Source of the DNA: Salinimicrobium gaetbulicola
GTDB taxonomy: Bacteria > Bacteroidota > Bacteroidia > Flavobacteriales > Flavobacteriaceae
Direction of reading: 5' to 3'
Length of the DNA: 64,000 nt
NCBI RefSeq assembly: GCF_042676025.1
Contig: NZ_JBHTJP010000034.1
Coordinates: 1-64,000 of the forward strand
Below the pieces are notes generated by a model that was not told the DNA's origin, did not search any database, and saw nothing but the letters and a program-made list of their open reading frames with translations. The translations under genes and the position numbers were made by a program. The first letter of the stretch is position 1, and every line of letters begins with the position of its first letter. This document shows, in pieces, positions 1 to 7,485 of this stretch.

Positions 1-56
1 GTGTTAAGCCTGCCGCTAGCGTTCATCCTGAGCCAGGATCAAACTCTTCATCGTTA
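1..56 (-). rRNA. rrs: 16S rRNA, 5' end only (partial)
   Basis: The reverse complement begins with the universal 16S 5' block (GAAGAGTTTGATCCTGGCTC, then AGGATGAACGCTAGCGGCAG). The gene therefore reads leftward out of the window and only about 50 nt are present. The exact mature 5' end near position 52-57 is estimated by analogy. The rRNA operon is driven from the tandem promoters at 319-714. Confidence 0.97.
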
Positions 57-261
57 AATCTTAAATAATTTTACAATTACTAAGGAATTCCTCTTATGAC
101 CTTTGCAGGTCAAAAGCTCAAAATAGTCTTCTAGTCTTAATTCTTATTCTTTGCATCATGTTATAAATAACATAATACGCGCTGTCAATTCAATATGTCA
201 ATGAACTTCCACTTTCGTGGTTTCGTTGTTAAAATAAAAGGATTCGAACCTCTTCTACACT

Positions 262-271
262 NNNNNNNNNN
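262..271. other. Scaffold gap (10 N)
   Basis: Ten consecutive N lie in the 16S leader, between the 16S gene and its promoters. The run is probably a fixed-length scaffolding placeholder, so true distance and leader content are unknown. Just to its left, on the minus strand, is a T-arm-like AGAGG-TTCGAAT-CCTTT. Confidence 0.95.
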
Positions 272-318
272 CTATTTCAGTAATTTCTTGTGAACTTCGC
301 TTGTGTTCTAAGCGGCTG

Positions 319-348
319 CAAATATACAACCGATTTTCAAACTCGCAA
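319..348 (-). promoter_or_regulatory. rRNA promoter, most gene-proximal of four
   Basis: On the minus strand TTG (346-348) is followed after exactly 19 nt by TATATTTG (319-326), matching the Bacteroidota consensus TTG-N19-21-TAnnTTTG. The downstream bases GCAGCCGCTT are shared with the 548-579 copy, which suggests a duplicated promoter plus initially transcribed region. Confidence 0.75.
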
Positions 349-408
349 GAAAAAAATTTTATTTTTTTTCAAAGCCCCCAAAGAAGCGTTTTGACCAGAA
401 CAGGGATG

Positions 409-440
409 CAAATCTACAACCTTTTTTCCTTACAAAACAA
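409..440 (-). promoter_or_regulatory. rRNA promoter, second from gene
   Basis: Minus-strand TTG (438-440, part of TTTG) is followed after 21 nt by TAGATTTG (409-416). It is preceded by the same A/G-rich run ending GGTTG as its neighbours. Confidence 0.65.
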
Positions 441-547
441 ACAAAATTTTAAACTTTTTTCAGAGAACTTTTCTAGCTTCAACCTTCGCCCCTGCTGGGA
501 TCTCAACTCATAACCCGAAGGTCATTTGTTGCGGCTGAAAGCGGCTG

Positions 548-579
548 CAAACTTACAACCTTTTTTTCTTAGCTTCCAA
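548..579 (-). promoter_or_regulatory. rRNA promoter, third from gene
   Basis: Minus-strand TTG (577-579) is followed after 21 nt by TAAGTTTG (548-555). Downstream sequence GCAGCCGCTT repeats that of the gene-proximal promoter. Confidence 0.65.
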
Positions 580-684
580 AAGAAATTTCAAATATTTTTC
601 AGAGAACATTTTCGCTCGGAGACCTCGTCATTACTGGACTTTCACTTCGGATTCATAACCCGTTGCTGTGTCTCAAAGCGGGTG

Positions 685-714
685 CAAATATACGCCCTCT
701 TTTTAATCTCGCAA
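685..714 (-). promoter_or_regulatory. rRNA promoter, most distal
   Basis: Minus-strand TTG (712-714) is followed after 19 nt by TATATTTG (685-692), then GCACCCGCTT. Its ACTTGCGAG -33 context also occurs at the most proximal promoter, so the array looks like repeated duplication of one unit. Confidence 0.75.
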
Positions 715-847
715 GTCCCAAACTCAACTTTTTTAAGGTTTTTTTAAGCCTCCGTTTTAAGGGCTTGAAAATGTGGTTTTTGAAGAGTAAACTTTTTTTC
801 CTTTTTTGAAAAAACTTCCTCCCTCCTATTATATAGGTAACCAAACC

Positions 848-939
848 GCGTTAGGGATAGCAGCGGAAATCCTTTTTGTGAAGCATAAGCAAAAAGATTG
901 AAGCGGATAGCCCGACCCCGCCAGGGGCGGGGAACGCCC
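848..939. repeat. Structured dispersed element (three-stem, GC-rich)
   Basis: The outer ends GCGTT and AACGC can pair. Inside are a CTTTTTG...CAAAAAG hairpin and a CCCCGCC...GGCGGGG hairpin, plus a duplicated GATAGC. I recall closely similar intergenic elements in many Flavobacteriia, but I cannot assign a family name with confidence. It lies between the rRNA promoter array and the DUF4294 gene and is far more GC-rich than the flanking DNA. The remaining intergenic sequence from 56 to 986 shows no gene. Confidence 0.6.
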
Positions 940-986
940 AAATCAATAAAAGAAATATGCACTCCTATATATAAAGGAGAAATGAA

Positions 987-1676
987 TTATGATTTTCGAT
1001 CGGGCTTATTTGGAGCCGACCATTTATTGGTCAATTCAAGAAAATTAAAATCAAGTGCTGAAGGCTGCTTCTGCAACTGCTTCTTTTGAAAGGCACGCTG
1101 AAGAATATCCTCGATCAAATAATCTTCCTGATCGCTCTCCGGCTTAAACTCTTCTTTGAGCGAAATATCAAAGAAACTCGCGGTCGTATTATACCAAAAG
1201 GCACGCCACCCGCTTTTCAACTCCTTTATAAGGTCAAAGGTAGTGGTACCTGTTTGACGGTGTATCAATTTCACCAGGATCTGACCTTCGGTGCGGGTGA
1301 GTTTTTTCAATTCGGCTGAAAACTGGTCTTCTATATAGTTCTGCACAATCTTGGTGTACTTCTTCCTGTCGCGGCGACTCTTGATCTGGTCCAGCCTACT
1401 ATTCAACTCAACCAATCTTTCTGAAGCCAGTTTCGCGTATGGATACACTTTTATAGTCTTACGACGCAAGATCAAATACTTTCTTCTTTCAAGGTCACTG
1501 TCAAATTTGAGCCGTCCAAGGATCAAAACCTCATCAAGGTCTATATGCTCACGGGCAATAGAATCACCTTCTATAAACATATATTCCTTCTGCAGCGTAT
1601 CACTAACAGGCATATTTTCCTGAGCGATCGCAGAACCTGAAAAAATGAAAAGTAAAAGCAGAAATAATCTTTTCAC
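987..1676 (-). CDS. DUF4294 family exported protein
   Basis: This 229-residue protein has a signal peptide (KRLFLLLLFIFSGSAIAQ) and then a basic, helix-rich region rich in Arg/Lys/Glu (EVLILGRLKFDSDLERRKY, VYPYAKLASERL, RTEGQILVKLIHRQTG). These are features I recall for the DUF4294 family, which is restricted to Bacteroidota. No catalytic motif is visible and the function is unknown. It is a single gene divergent from the M42 peptidase. A weak hairpin with CTCCT/AGGAG arms at 961-981 may end the transcript. Confidence 0.85.
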   Translation of the reverse strand: MKRLFLLLLFIFSGSAIAQENMPVSDTLQKEYMFIEGDSIAREHIDLDEVLILGRLKFDSDLERRKYLILRRKTIKVYPYAKLASERLVELNSRLDQIKSRRDRKKYTKIVQNYIEDQFSAELKKLTRTEGQILVKLIHRQTGTTTFDLIKELKSGWRAFWYNTTASFFDISLKEEFKPESDQEDYLIEDILQRAFQKKQLQKQPSALDFNFLELTNKWSAPNKPDRKS

Positions 1677-1736
1677 AAAAGTCCTTTTTTATAAATACTA
1701 GCGCTAAAATCATTCCAAAATTACATTATCTATAAA

Positions 1737-1766
1737 TTGTCAGCTGTTTTATTCTTATTAAATTCG
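1737..1766 (+). promoter_or_regulatory. Putative promoter of the M42 peptidase gene
   Basis: TTG (1737-1739), 19 nt, then TAAATTCG (1759-1766). This is one mismatch from the TAnnTTTG box at exact Bacteroidota spacing. The inferred start lies a few bases before the ATG at 1784. Confidence 0.5.
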
Positions 1767-1783
1767 TGCAAAATCTTTATTAA

Positions 1784-2872
1784 ATGGGAAAAGAAAGTTT
1801 ACTGAACGATAAATCGCTTGCGTTTTTAGAGAAATACCTGAATAACGCCGCCCCTACCGGGTACGAATGGGAAGGGCAAAAATTATGGATGGACTACCTG
1901 AAACCATACGTGGACGAATTTATCACAGACACATATGGAACCGCTGTAGGGGTGATCAACCCAGAAGCGAAATACAAGGTTGTTATTGAGGGCCATGCCG
2001 ATGAAATTTCATGGTATGTCAATTACATTACAGATGATGGTCTTATATATGTAATCAGAAATGGAGGAAGCGACCACCAGATCGCTCCTTCTAAAAGAGT
2101 CAACATCCACACCAAAAACGGGATCGTAAATGGTGTTTTTGGATGGCCGGCCATTCACACCCGTGATAAGGAAAAGGAACAGGCGCCCAAACTGGACAAC
2201 ATCACTATAGATGTGGGATGTACTACCAAAGAAGAAGTGGAAGCACTTGGGGTTCATGTTGGTTGCGTGATCACTTATCCCGATGAGTTCTTCATTCTGA
2301 ACAATGATAAATTTGTTTGCCGTGCGCTAGACAATAGAATTGGCGGATTTATGATCGCGGAAGTTGCCAGACTTCTGAAAGAAAATAAGAAAAAATTACC
2401 TTTTGGACTCTACATTACCAACTCGGTTCAGGAAGAGATCGGTTTACGCGGGGCTGAAATGATCACTCACAGAATTCAGCCGAATGTTGCTATCGTGACC
2501 GATGTTACCCATGATACCACTACCCCAATGATCGAAAAGAAAACCAATGGTTTGACCAAGATCGGGGCGGGACCTGTGATCACGTATGCTCCTGCAGTTC
2601 AAAACAGGCTTCGAAACCTGTTGATCGAGACTGCGGAAGAAAAGAAAATTCCTTTCCAGCGTGCCGCGTCTTCAAGAATGACCGGTACAGATACTGATGC
2701 TTTTGCCTACAGTAACGGAGGAGTTCCTTCTGCACTGATCTCGCTGCCTTTGCGCTATATGCATACCACGGTTGAAATGGTACACCGGGAGGATGTGGAA
2801 AACGTAATCAAACTTATTTACGAAAGTCTCTTGCAATTGAAGGACGGAGAAACCTTCAGCTATTTTGAATAA
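1784..2872 (+). CDS. M42 family metallopeptidase (glutamyl aminopeptidase-like)
   Basis: A cytosolic, binuclear metal aminopeptidase of the M42 family (PepA/FrvX/TET-like), 362 residues, the usual length. Family motifs are present in order: GHADE (first metal His and Asp, about residue 70), ALDNRIGG (bridging Asp), QEEIGLRGA (catalytic Glu pair), TDVTHD (metal Asp) and YMHTTVE near the C-terminus (last metal His). It removes N-terminal residues from peptides; substrate preference cannot be read. It is monocistronic and followed by a strong terminator. M42 versus the glucanase name sometimes given to this family: peptidase is the better call. Confidence 0.93.
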   Translation: MGKESLLNDKSLAFLEKYLNNAAPTGYEWEGQKLWMDYLKPYVDEFITDTYGTAVGVINPEAKYKVVIEGHADEISWYVNYITDDGLIYVIRNGGSDHQIAPSKRVNIHTKNGIVNGVFGWPAIHTRDKEKEQAPKLDNITIDVGCTTKEEVEALGVHVGCVITYPDEFFILNNDKFVCRALDNRIGGFMIAEVARLLKENKKKLPFGLYITNSVQEEIGLRGAEMITHRIQPNVAIVTDVTHDTTTPMIEKKTNGLTKIGAGPVITYAPAVQNRLRNLLIETAEEKKIPFQRAASSRMTGTDTDAFAYSNGGVPSALISLPLRYMHTTVEMVHREDVENVIKLIYESLLQLKDGETFSYFE

Positions 2873-2895
2873 GAAGCTCTTATAATCGCATTTTC

Positions 2896-2927
2896 AAACC
2901 TCCTTCTTTACGGAAGGAGGTTTTTTA
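2896..2927 (+). terminator. Rho-independent terminator
   Basis: AACCTCCTTC paired with GAAGGAGGTT, a 6-nt loop and six T after the stem. It lies 24 nt past the M42 stop codon. Confidence 0.9.
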
Positions 2928-2999
2928 TTTCTGCAACTTTCACATTTTTTTAAATCCAAGACAGCTATACTCAGGTTATCTTTAGGAAAAAAGTGAGCT

Positions 3000-4085
3000 A
3001 TGTCCCTCTCTTCTGATGAAATCAACGAACTTATTGGCAACCCTCAACTTTCCGCAGAAAAGGCCAATCTCATATATACTTCAGAAAATGATCTCTGTAT
3101 TAACCGCCAAAAAAGAGGAAAAGGATATCAATATTTAAAAGACGGGGAACCGGTGAAGCCTGAAGTGGTAGAACGAATAAAGAAACTGGTGATCCCCCCG
3201 GGTTGGAAAAATGTTAAGATCTGTCCGCTTGATAAAGGACATTTGCAGGTGGTAGGGATTGACGCTAAAGACCGAAAACAATATATGTATCACCCGGACT
3301 GGTCTAAAATAAGGAATCAGACCAAATTTTATAAAATGTCGGCTTTTGGAAAGGTCCTTCCTAAAGTAAGAGAACGTGTAGAGCATGACCTGGCGAAAAG
3401 AGGAATGCCCCGCCAAAAGGTTTTAGCACTGGTCATTAAGCTTATGGAAGAAACCCACATTAGAATAGGGAATGAAGCATATGCCCGGGAGAATAAATCT
3501 TATGGTCTTTCCACTCTAAGAAGCAAACACGTAGACATTTCAAAAGGGAAACTTCAGTTTTCCTTTGTCGGAAAGCGCGGTATTGAACACCAGGTACCCG
3601 TAACTGACAGAAAACTGGTAAGACTGGTGAATCAATGTGAAGAAATTCCGGGCTGGGAGGTGTTCAAATACTTTGATGAAAACGGGAATAAACAACGTAT
3701 CGACAGCGGAATGGTCAATGAATATATACAGGAAATTAGCGGCGAGCTATTCTCTGCTAAAGATTTCAGGACCTGGGGCGCTACAAAGATCTTTTTCGAG
3801 GCCCTAAGAGAAATAGGTTTTGTAGAGAAGGAAAAAGAAATTAAATCAAATATTCTCCGGGCCTACGATACTACCGCAGAAGCTTTAGGTAACACCCGCA
3901 GTATTTGTCGCAGCTATTATGTGCATCCTCATGTAGTGCAACTTTACGAATCAGGAGGCATCGTTCCCTATTTTAAAAAAGTAGAACGCAAAAGAACCTC
4001 AAAACCTCATTTTTCACAGACAGAAGAGATCCTGCTTGAAATGATCAGTGATTTTGAGATCAATTTATCTGAAGGAGAGGAATAA
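3000..4085 (+). CDS. DNA topoisomerase IB (poxvirus-like)
   Basis: Type IB topoisomerase of the bacterial/poxviral family (361 residues). It relaxes supercoils through a 3'-phosphotyrosine intermediate. The N-terminal domain carries IPPGWKNVKICP and HLQVVGIDAKDRKQY. The catalytic core has the Arg-rich HIRIGNEAYA, the conserved Lys region (GKRGIEHQVPV), DFRTWGAT with the second Arg, and RSYYVHP containing the nucleophile (Tyr306/307). All catalytic blocks are visible, so it should be active. Common accessory-type chromosomal gene; it converges on acs across a bidirectional terminator. Confidence 0.93.
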   Translation: MSLSSDEINELIGNPQLSAEKANLIYTSENDLCINRQKRGKGYQYLKDGEPVKPEVVERIKKLVIPPGWKNVKICPLDKGHLQVVGIDAKDRKQYMYHPDWSKIRNQTKFYKMSAFGKVLPKVRERVEHDLAKRGMPRQKVLALVIKLMEETHIRIGNEAYARENKSYGLSTLRSKHVDISKGKLQFSFVGKRGIEHQVPVTDRKLVRLVNQCEEIPGWEVFKYFDENGNKQRIDSGMVNEYIQEISGELFSAKDFRTWGATKIFFEALREIGFVEKEKEIKSNILRAYDTTAEALGNTRSICRSYYVHPHVVQLYESGGIVPYFKKVERKRTSKPHFSQTEEILLEMISDFEINLSEGEE

Positions 4086-4110
4086 AAAAGACCGGAAATC
4101 CGGTCTTTTA
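4085..4110. terminator. Bidirectional terminator between topoisomerase IB and acs
   Basis: AAAAAGACCGGA / TCCGGTCTTTT hairpin with a 2-3 nt loop, with A-run and T-run on either side. It serves both convergent genes. Confidence 0.9.
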
Positions 4111-4118
4111 AAGTTTGT

Positions 4119-6026
4119 TTACACCAAAGCCTTTTCTTTGATCTCTTCCACCACCTCAGGATTCAATAGAGTTGAAGTATCTCCCAGGTTTGAAGTATCA
4201 TTGGAGGCGATCTTCCTAAGGATCCTTCTCATGATCTTCCCGCTTCGGGTCTTAGGAAGGTTGTTTACAAACTGGATCTTATCAGGTTTCGCGATAGGTC
4301 CTACCGTGTCACTTACCAATTCTCTAATTTCCTTACGCAGTTCTTCGGAAGGCTCTACATTATCATACAATATTACATAAGCGTATAAGGCATTTCCTTT
4401 CACATCATGTGGGAACCCAACTACTGCGCTCTCCACTACTCCTTCATGCTCATCAATTGCATTTTCGATGGTAGCAGTTCCTAAGTTATGACCTGAGACT
4501 ATGACAATATCATCTACCCTTCCGGTAATTCTATAGTTCCCGGAAGCATCCCTGTAAGAGCCGTCTCCGGTAAAATACTTATTCTCATAAGTCGAAAAGT
4601 AGACTTCTTTATAGCGTTCATGATCGCCGTAAATAGTTCGGGCGATAGACGGCCACGGAAATTTTATGGCCAATCTACCTTCTGCCTTTTCATTAAGATT
4701 GGTTATCTCTTCCCCGTTGTCATCCATTAAAGCAGGTTGAACTCCAGGCAAAGGCAAGGTCGCAAAAGTGGGTCTTGTGGGAGTGATCCCTGCCAGAGGT
4801 GAGATCATAATGGCCCCTGTTTCGGTTTGCCACCAGGTATCTACGACAGGGCAATTTCCTTTCCCTATATTATCATTATACCAGTGCCAGGCTTCTTCAT
4901 TGATCGGTTCTCCCACACTTCCAAGAACTTTTAAGGAGGAAAGGTCATGTTTCTCTACAAATTCAAGGGACTGTTTCGCCAGTGCCCTGATAGCGGTTGG
5001 GGCTGTATAAAAATGTGTGACATTTAATTTTTCACAGATCTCCCAGAATCTTCCGTAATCAGGATAACTTGGAACCCCTTCAAACATTACTGTTGTCGCC
5101 CCCGAAGCAAGCGGACCGTAAATTATATAAGAGTGTCCGGTGATCCAGCCGATATCGGCCGTGCACCAGTACACATCATTCTTTTGCAGTTGAAAAACAT
5201 TTTGAAAAGTGTAAGTTGTCCCTACCATATACCCGCCAACAGTATGAACCATTCCCTTAGGTTTACCAGTAGAACCGGAAGTGTAAAGAATGAACAACAT
5301 ATCTTCCGCATCCATCACCTCAGCCGGACATTCCTTTTCAGCTTTCTGAAGTTCATCGAACCAGAACTTATCGCGACCTTCCTTCATAGGTGTTGGTTCA
5401 ACGGTTCGGCGGTACACAATTACTGATTCTATAGAAGGTGTTTCTTCCAGGGCCTTATCACAGATCTCTTTCAAATTCACCTTTTTCGATCCTCTATAAA
5501 CCTCATTGGCTGTGATCAGCATTTTACATTCCGAATCATTGATCCTTCGGGCAATGGCAGCACTTGAAAAACCGGCAAAGACTATGGAATGAACGGCTCC
5601 TATTCTTGCGCAGGCCAGCATCGCAATAGCCAGTTCGGGGATCATTGGCATGTAAAGGCATACCTTATCCCCTTTTTTAATACCATTATTCTTAAGCACG
5701 TTCGCGAAGTGAGAAACCTTCACAAATAGTTGTCGGTAGGAAATGTAACGGGATTCCTCATCGGGATCGTTCGGTTCCCAAATAATTGCGGTCTTATTGC
5801 CCAACTTTTCGAGATGACGATCCAGGCAATTCTCTGTGATGTTGAGCTTTCCGCCCTGAAACCACTTAACTTCAGGTTTACTAAAGTCCCATTCCAAAGT
5901 CTTATCCCATTTCTTGTGCCAGGTAAAGGTGTCGGCAATTTCATCCCAAAAGGTTTCCGGGTGCTTTACACTTTTCTTGTAAGCCTTTTTATATTCGGCG
6001 AAGGTCTTGAGCTGTAAGTTTTCCAT
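4119..6026 (-). CDS. acs: Acetyl-CoA synthetase (AMP-forming)
   Basis: 635 residues, the full length for Acs. It activates acetate to acetyl-AMP and then acetyl-CoA, feeding acetate into central metabolism. Motifs: the Acs N-terminal region, the AMP-binding P-loop YTSGSTGKPKG, DTWWQTETG, YFTGDGSYRD, and C-terminal KTRSGKIMRR with the catalytic, acetylation-regulated Lys. WWQTE (Trp in the acyl pocket) favours acetate over longer acids. Monocistronic on the minus strand. Confidence 0.97.
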   Translation of the reverse strand: MENLQLKTFAEYKKAYKKSVKHPETFWDEIADTFTWHKKWDKTLEWDFSKPEVKWFQGGKLNITENCLDRHLEKLGNKTAIIWEPNDPDEESRYISYRQLFVKVSHFANVLKNNGIKKGDKVCLYMPMIPELAIAMLACARIGAVHSIVFAGFSSAAIARRINDSECKMLITANEVYRGSKKVNLKEICDKALEETPSIESVIVYRRTVEPTPMKEGRDKFWFDELQKAEKECPAEVMDAEDMLFILYTSGSTGKPKGMVHTVGGYMVGTTYTFQNVFQLQKNDVYWCTADIGWITGHSYIIYGPLASGATTVMFEGVPSYPDYGRFWEICEKLNVTHFYTAPTAIRALAKQSLEFVEKHDLSSLKVLGSVGEPINEEAWHWYNDNIGKGNCPVVDTWWQTETGAIMISPLAGITPTRPTFATLPLPGVQPALMDDNGEEITNLNEKAEGRLAIKFPWPSIARTIYGDHERYKEVYFSTYENKYFTGDGSYRDASGNYRITGRVDDIVIVSGHNLGTATIENAIDEHEGVVESAVVGFPHDVKGNALYAYVILYDNVEPSEELRKEIRELVSDTVGPIAKPDKIQFVNNLPKTRSGKIMRRILRKIASNDTSNLGDTSTLLNPEVVEEIKEKALV

Positions 6027-6203
6027 CTATTAAAAATAGAAAAACCAACTTCAAAAACAAACATTCTTTTTTCCGCAGCTCCTTCAGAAGCACAAAATCA
6101 TAAACTGAATTTTACAGAAGTTTAAGAATATAAACTAACAGCTGCCTGGCGAATATTGTATATTTAAGGTAACATCTCCCTGAATCGTAAAACAAATACA
6201 TCA

Positions 6204-7145
6204 ATGGAATTCATAGATTATTATAAAGTTTTGGGACTTTCCAAAGATGCTTCCAAGAATGACATCAAAAAGGCCTACCGGAAATTAGCCCGCAAATATC
6301 ATCCAGATCTCAATCCCAATGACGCGGCGGCACAAAAAAAATTCCAACAGATCAATGAGGCCCACGAAGTACTGATCGATCCCGAAAAAAAGAAGAAGTA
6401 CGACAAATACGGTAAGGACTGGCAGCACGCTGAAGAGTTTGAAAAAGCCAGGGCACAGCAACAGCAGTATCAGCAACAATATTCAGGTGGTGGTTATGGC
6501 GGAAGAAATGCCGGAGGATTTGAAGGATTCGGCGGACAGGGTTTTGAACAAGGTGATTTCTCCGATTTTTTCGAATCTATGTTTGGAGGTGCCGCCAGGG
6601 GTGGTCAACAAAGAACTACCCGGTTCCGAGGGCAGGATTTCAACGCTCAGCTTCAGTTAAACCTATCCGATGTCTATAAAACTCAAAAACAAACGCTCAC
6701 CGTAAACGGTAAAAATATCCGACTAACTATTCCTGCCGGGGTGGAAAATGGCCAAACCATTAAGATAAAAGGCTACGGAGGTGAAGGTATAAATGGCGGT
6801 CCAAACGGAGACCTTTTTATAACGTTTGCCATCAATAACAATACTACCTTTAAAAGGGAAAAACAGCAGCTTTATAAAGATGTGGAACTTGATATGTTTA
6901 CCGCGGCTTTGGGAGGCAGCATTACCGTTGACACCTTTGACGGAAAAGCCAAACTTACGGTTAAACCCGAAACCCAGAATGGAACGACTGTCAAATTGAA
7001 GGGCAAGGGTTTCCCTGTCTATAAAAAGGAAGGGCAGTTCGGAGATCTTTTCATCACCTACAAAGTCAAGATCCCTACCAACTTAACTACTCGTGAAAAA
7101 GAACTGTTACAGGAGCTACAAAAATTGAGAAAAAATGGATCCTAA
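6204..7145 (+). CDS. cbpA: DnaJ-type co-chaperone CbpA
   Basis: Class B J-domain protein of 313 residues. The J domain occupies 1-66 with HPD in KYHPDLNP, followed by a Gln-rich and Gly/Phe-rich linker (QQQYQQQYSGGGYGG) and two C-terminal substrate-binding beta domains. There is no CxxCxGxG zinc repeat, which separates it from DnaJ proper. It stimulates DnaK and may bind curved DNA like E. coli CbpA. Its last 11 bases overlap cbpM, so the two are translated together. Confidence 0.92.
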   Translation: MEFIDYYKVLGLSKDASKNDIKKAYRKLARKYHPDLNPNDAAAQKKFQQINEAHEVLIDPEKKKKYDKYGKDWQHAEEFEKARAQQQQYQQQYSGGGYGGRNAGGFEGFGGQGFEQGDFSDFFESMFGGAARGGQQRTTRFRGQDFNAQLQLNLSDVYKTQKQTLTVNGKNIRLTIPAGVENGQTIKIKGYGGEGINGGPNGDLFITFAINNNTTFKREKQQLYKDVELDMFTAALGGSITVDTFDGKAKLTVKPETQNGTTVKLKGKGFPVYKKEGQFGDLFITYKVKIPTNLTTREKELLQELQKLRKNGS

Positions 7146-7428
7146 AGAATTTATATTAATTGCAGACTTCTGTGAATGTCATAACGTTCAGTACTCGTTT
7201 ATTAATTCCCTGAATGAATTCGGACTGCTTGAAATTCAGGTGATCGAAGAAAATGAGTATATAGACCCCGAACAGGTTCGGGAGTTGGAAAGAATGATGC
7301 GGCTCCATTATGACCTTGAGATCAATCTTCAGGGAATTGACGCCATTCGAAACCTTTTGAACAGGGTATCTGAACTTCAGGATGAAGTGAGAATTCTTCG
7401 GAATCGCCTTAGCCGCTACGAGGAATAA
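7135..7428 (+). CDS. cbpM: Chaperone modulator CbpM
   Basis: 97 residues, the usual size for CbpM. The MerR-like fold includes FGLLEIQVIEENEYIDPEQVRELERMM-type sequence and a C-terminal coiled coil (VSELQDEVRILRNRLSRYE). CbpM binds the J domain of CbpA and blocks its interaction with DnaK. The call rests on size, MerR-like pattern and the overlapping cbpA gene; the sequence itself is diverged. Confidence 0.85.
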   Translation: MDPKEFILIADFCECHNVQYSFINSLNEFGLLEIQVIEENEYIDPEQVRELERMMRLHYDLEINLQGIDAIRNLLNRVSELQDEVRILRNRLSRYEE

Positions 7429-7440
7429 CTCCCGAAAACA

Positions 7441-7467
7441 AAAAAAGGAGCCCTCAAGACTCCTTTT
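7441..7467. terminator. Terminator after cbpM
   Basis: AAAAAAGGAG...CTCCTTTTT with a 9-nt loop and flanking A/T runs. It can also serve the convergent TonB receptor gene. Confidence 0.85.
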
Positions 7468-7485
7468 TAAAATGCTTTCTTCCGA

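Noticed and set aside
653..962. Open frames on the minus strand in the rRNA leader and repeat region
   Set aside because: They cross promoter boxes and the structured repeat, lack start context and resemble no protein; treated as chance.
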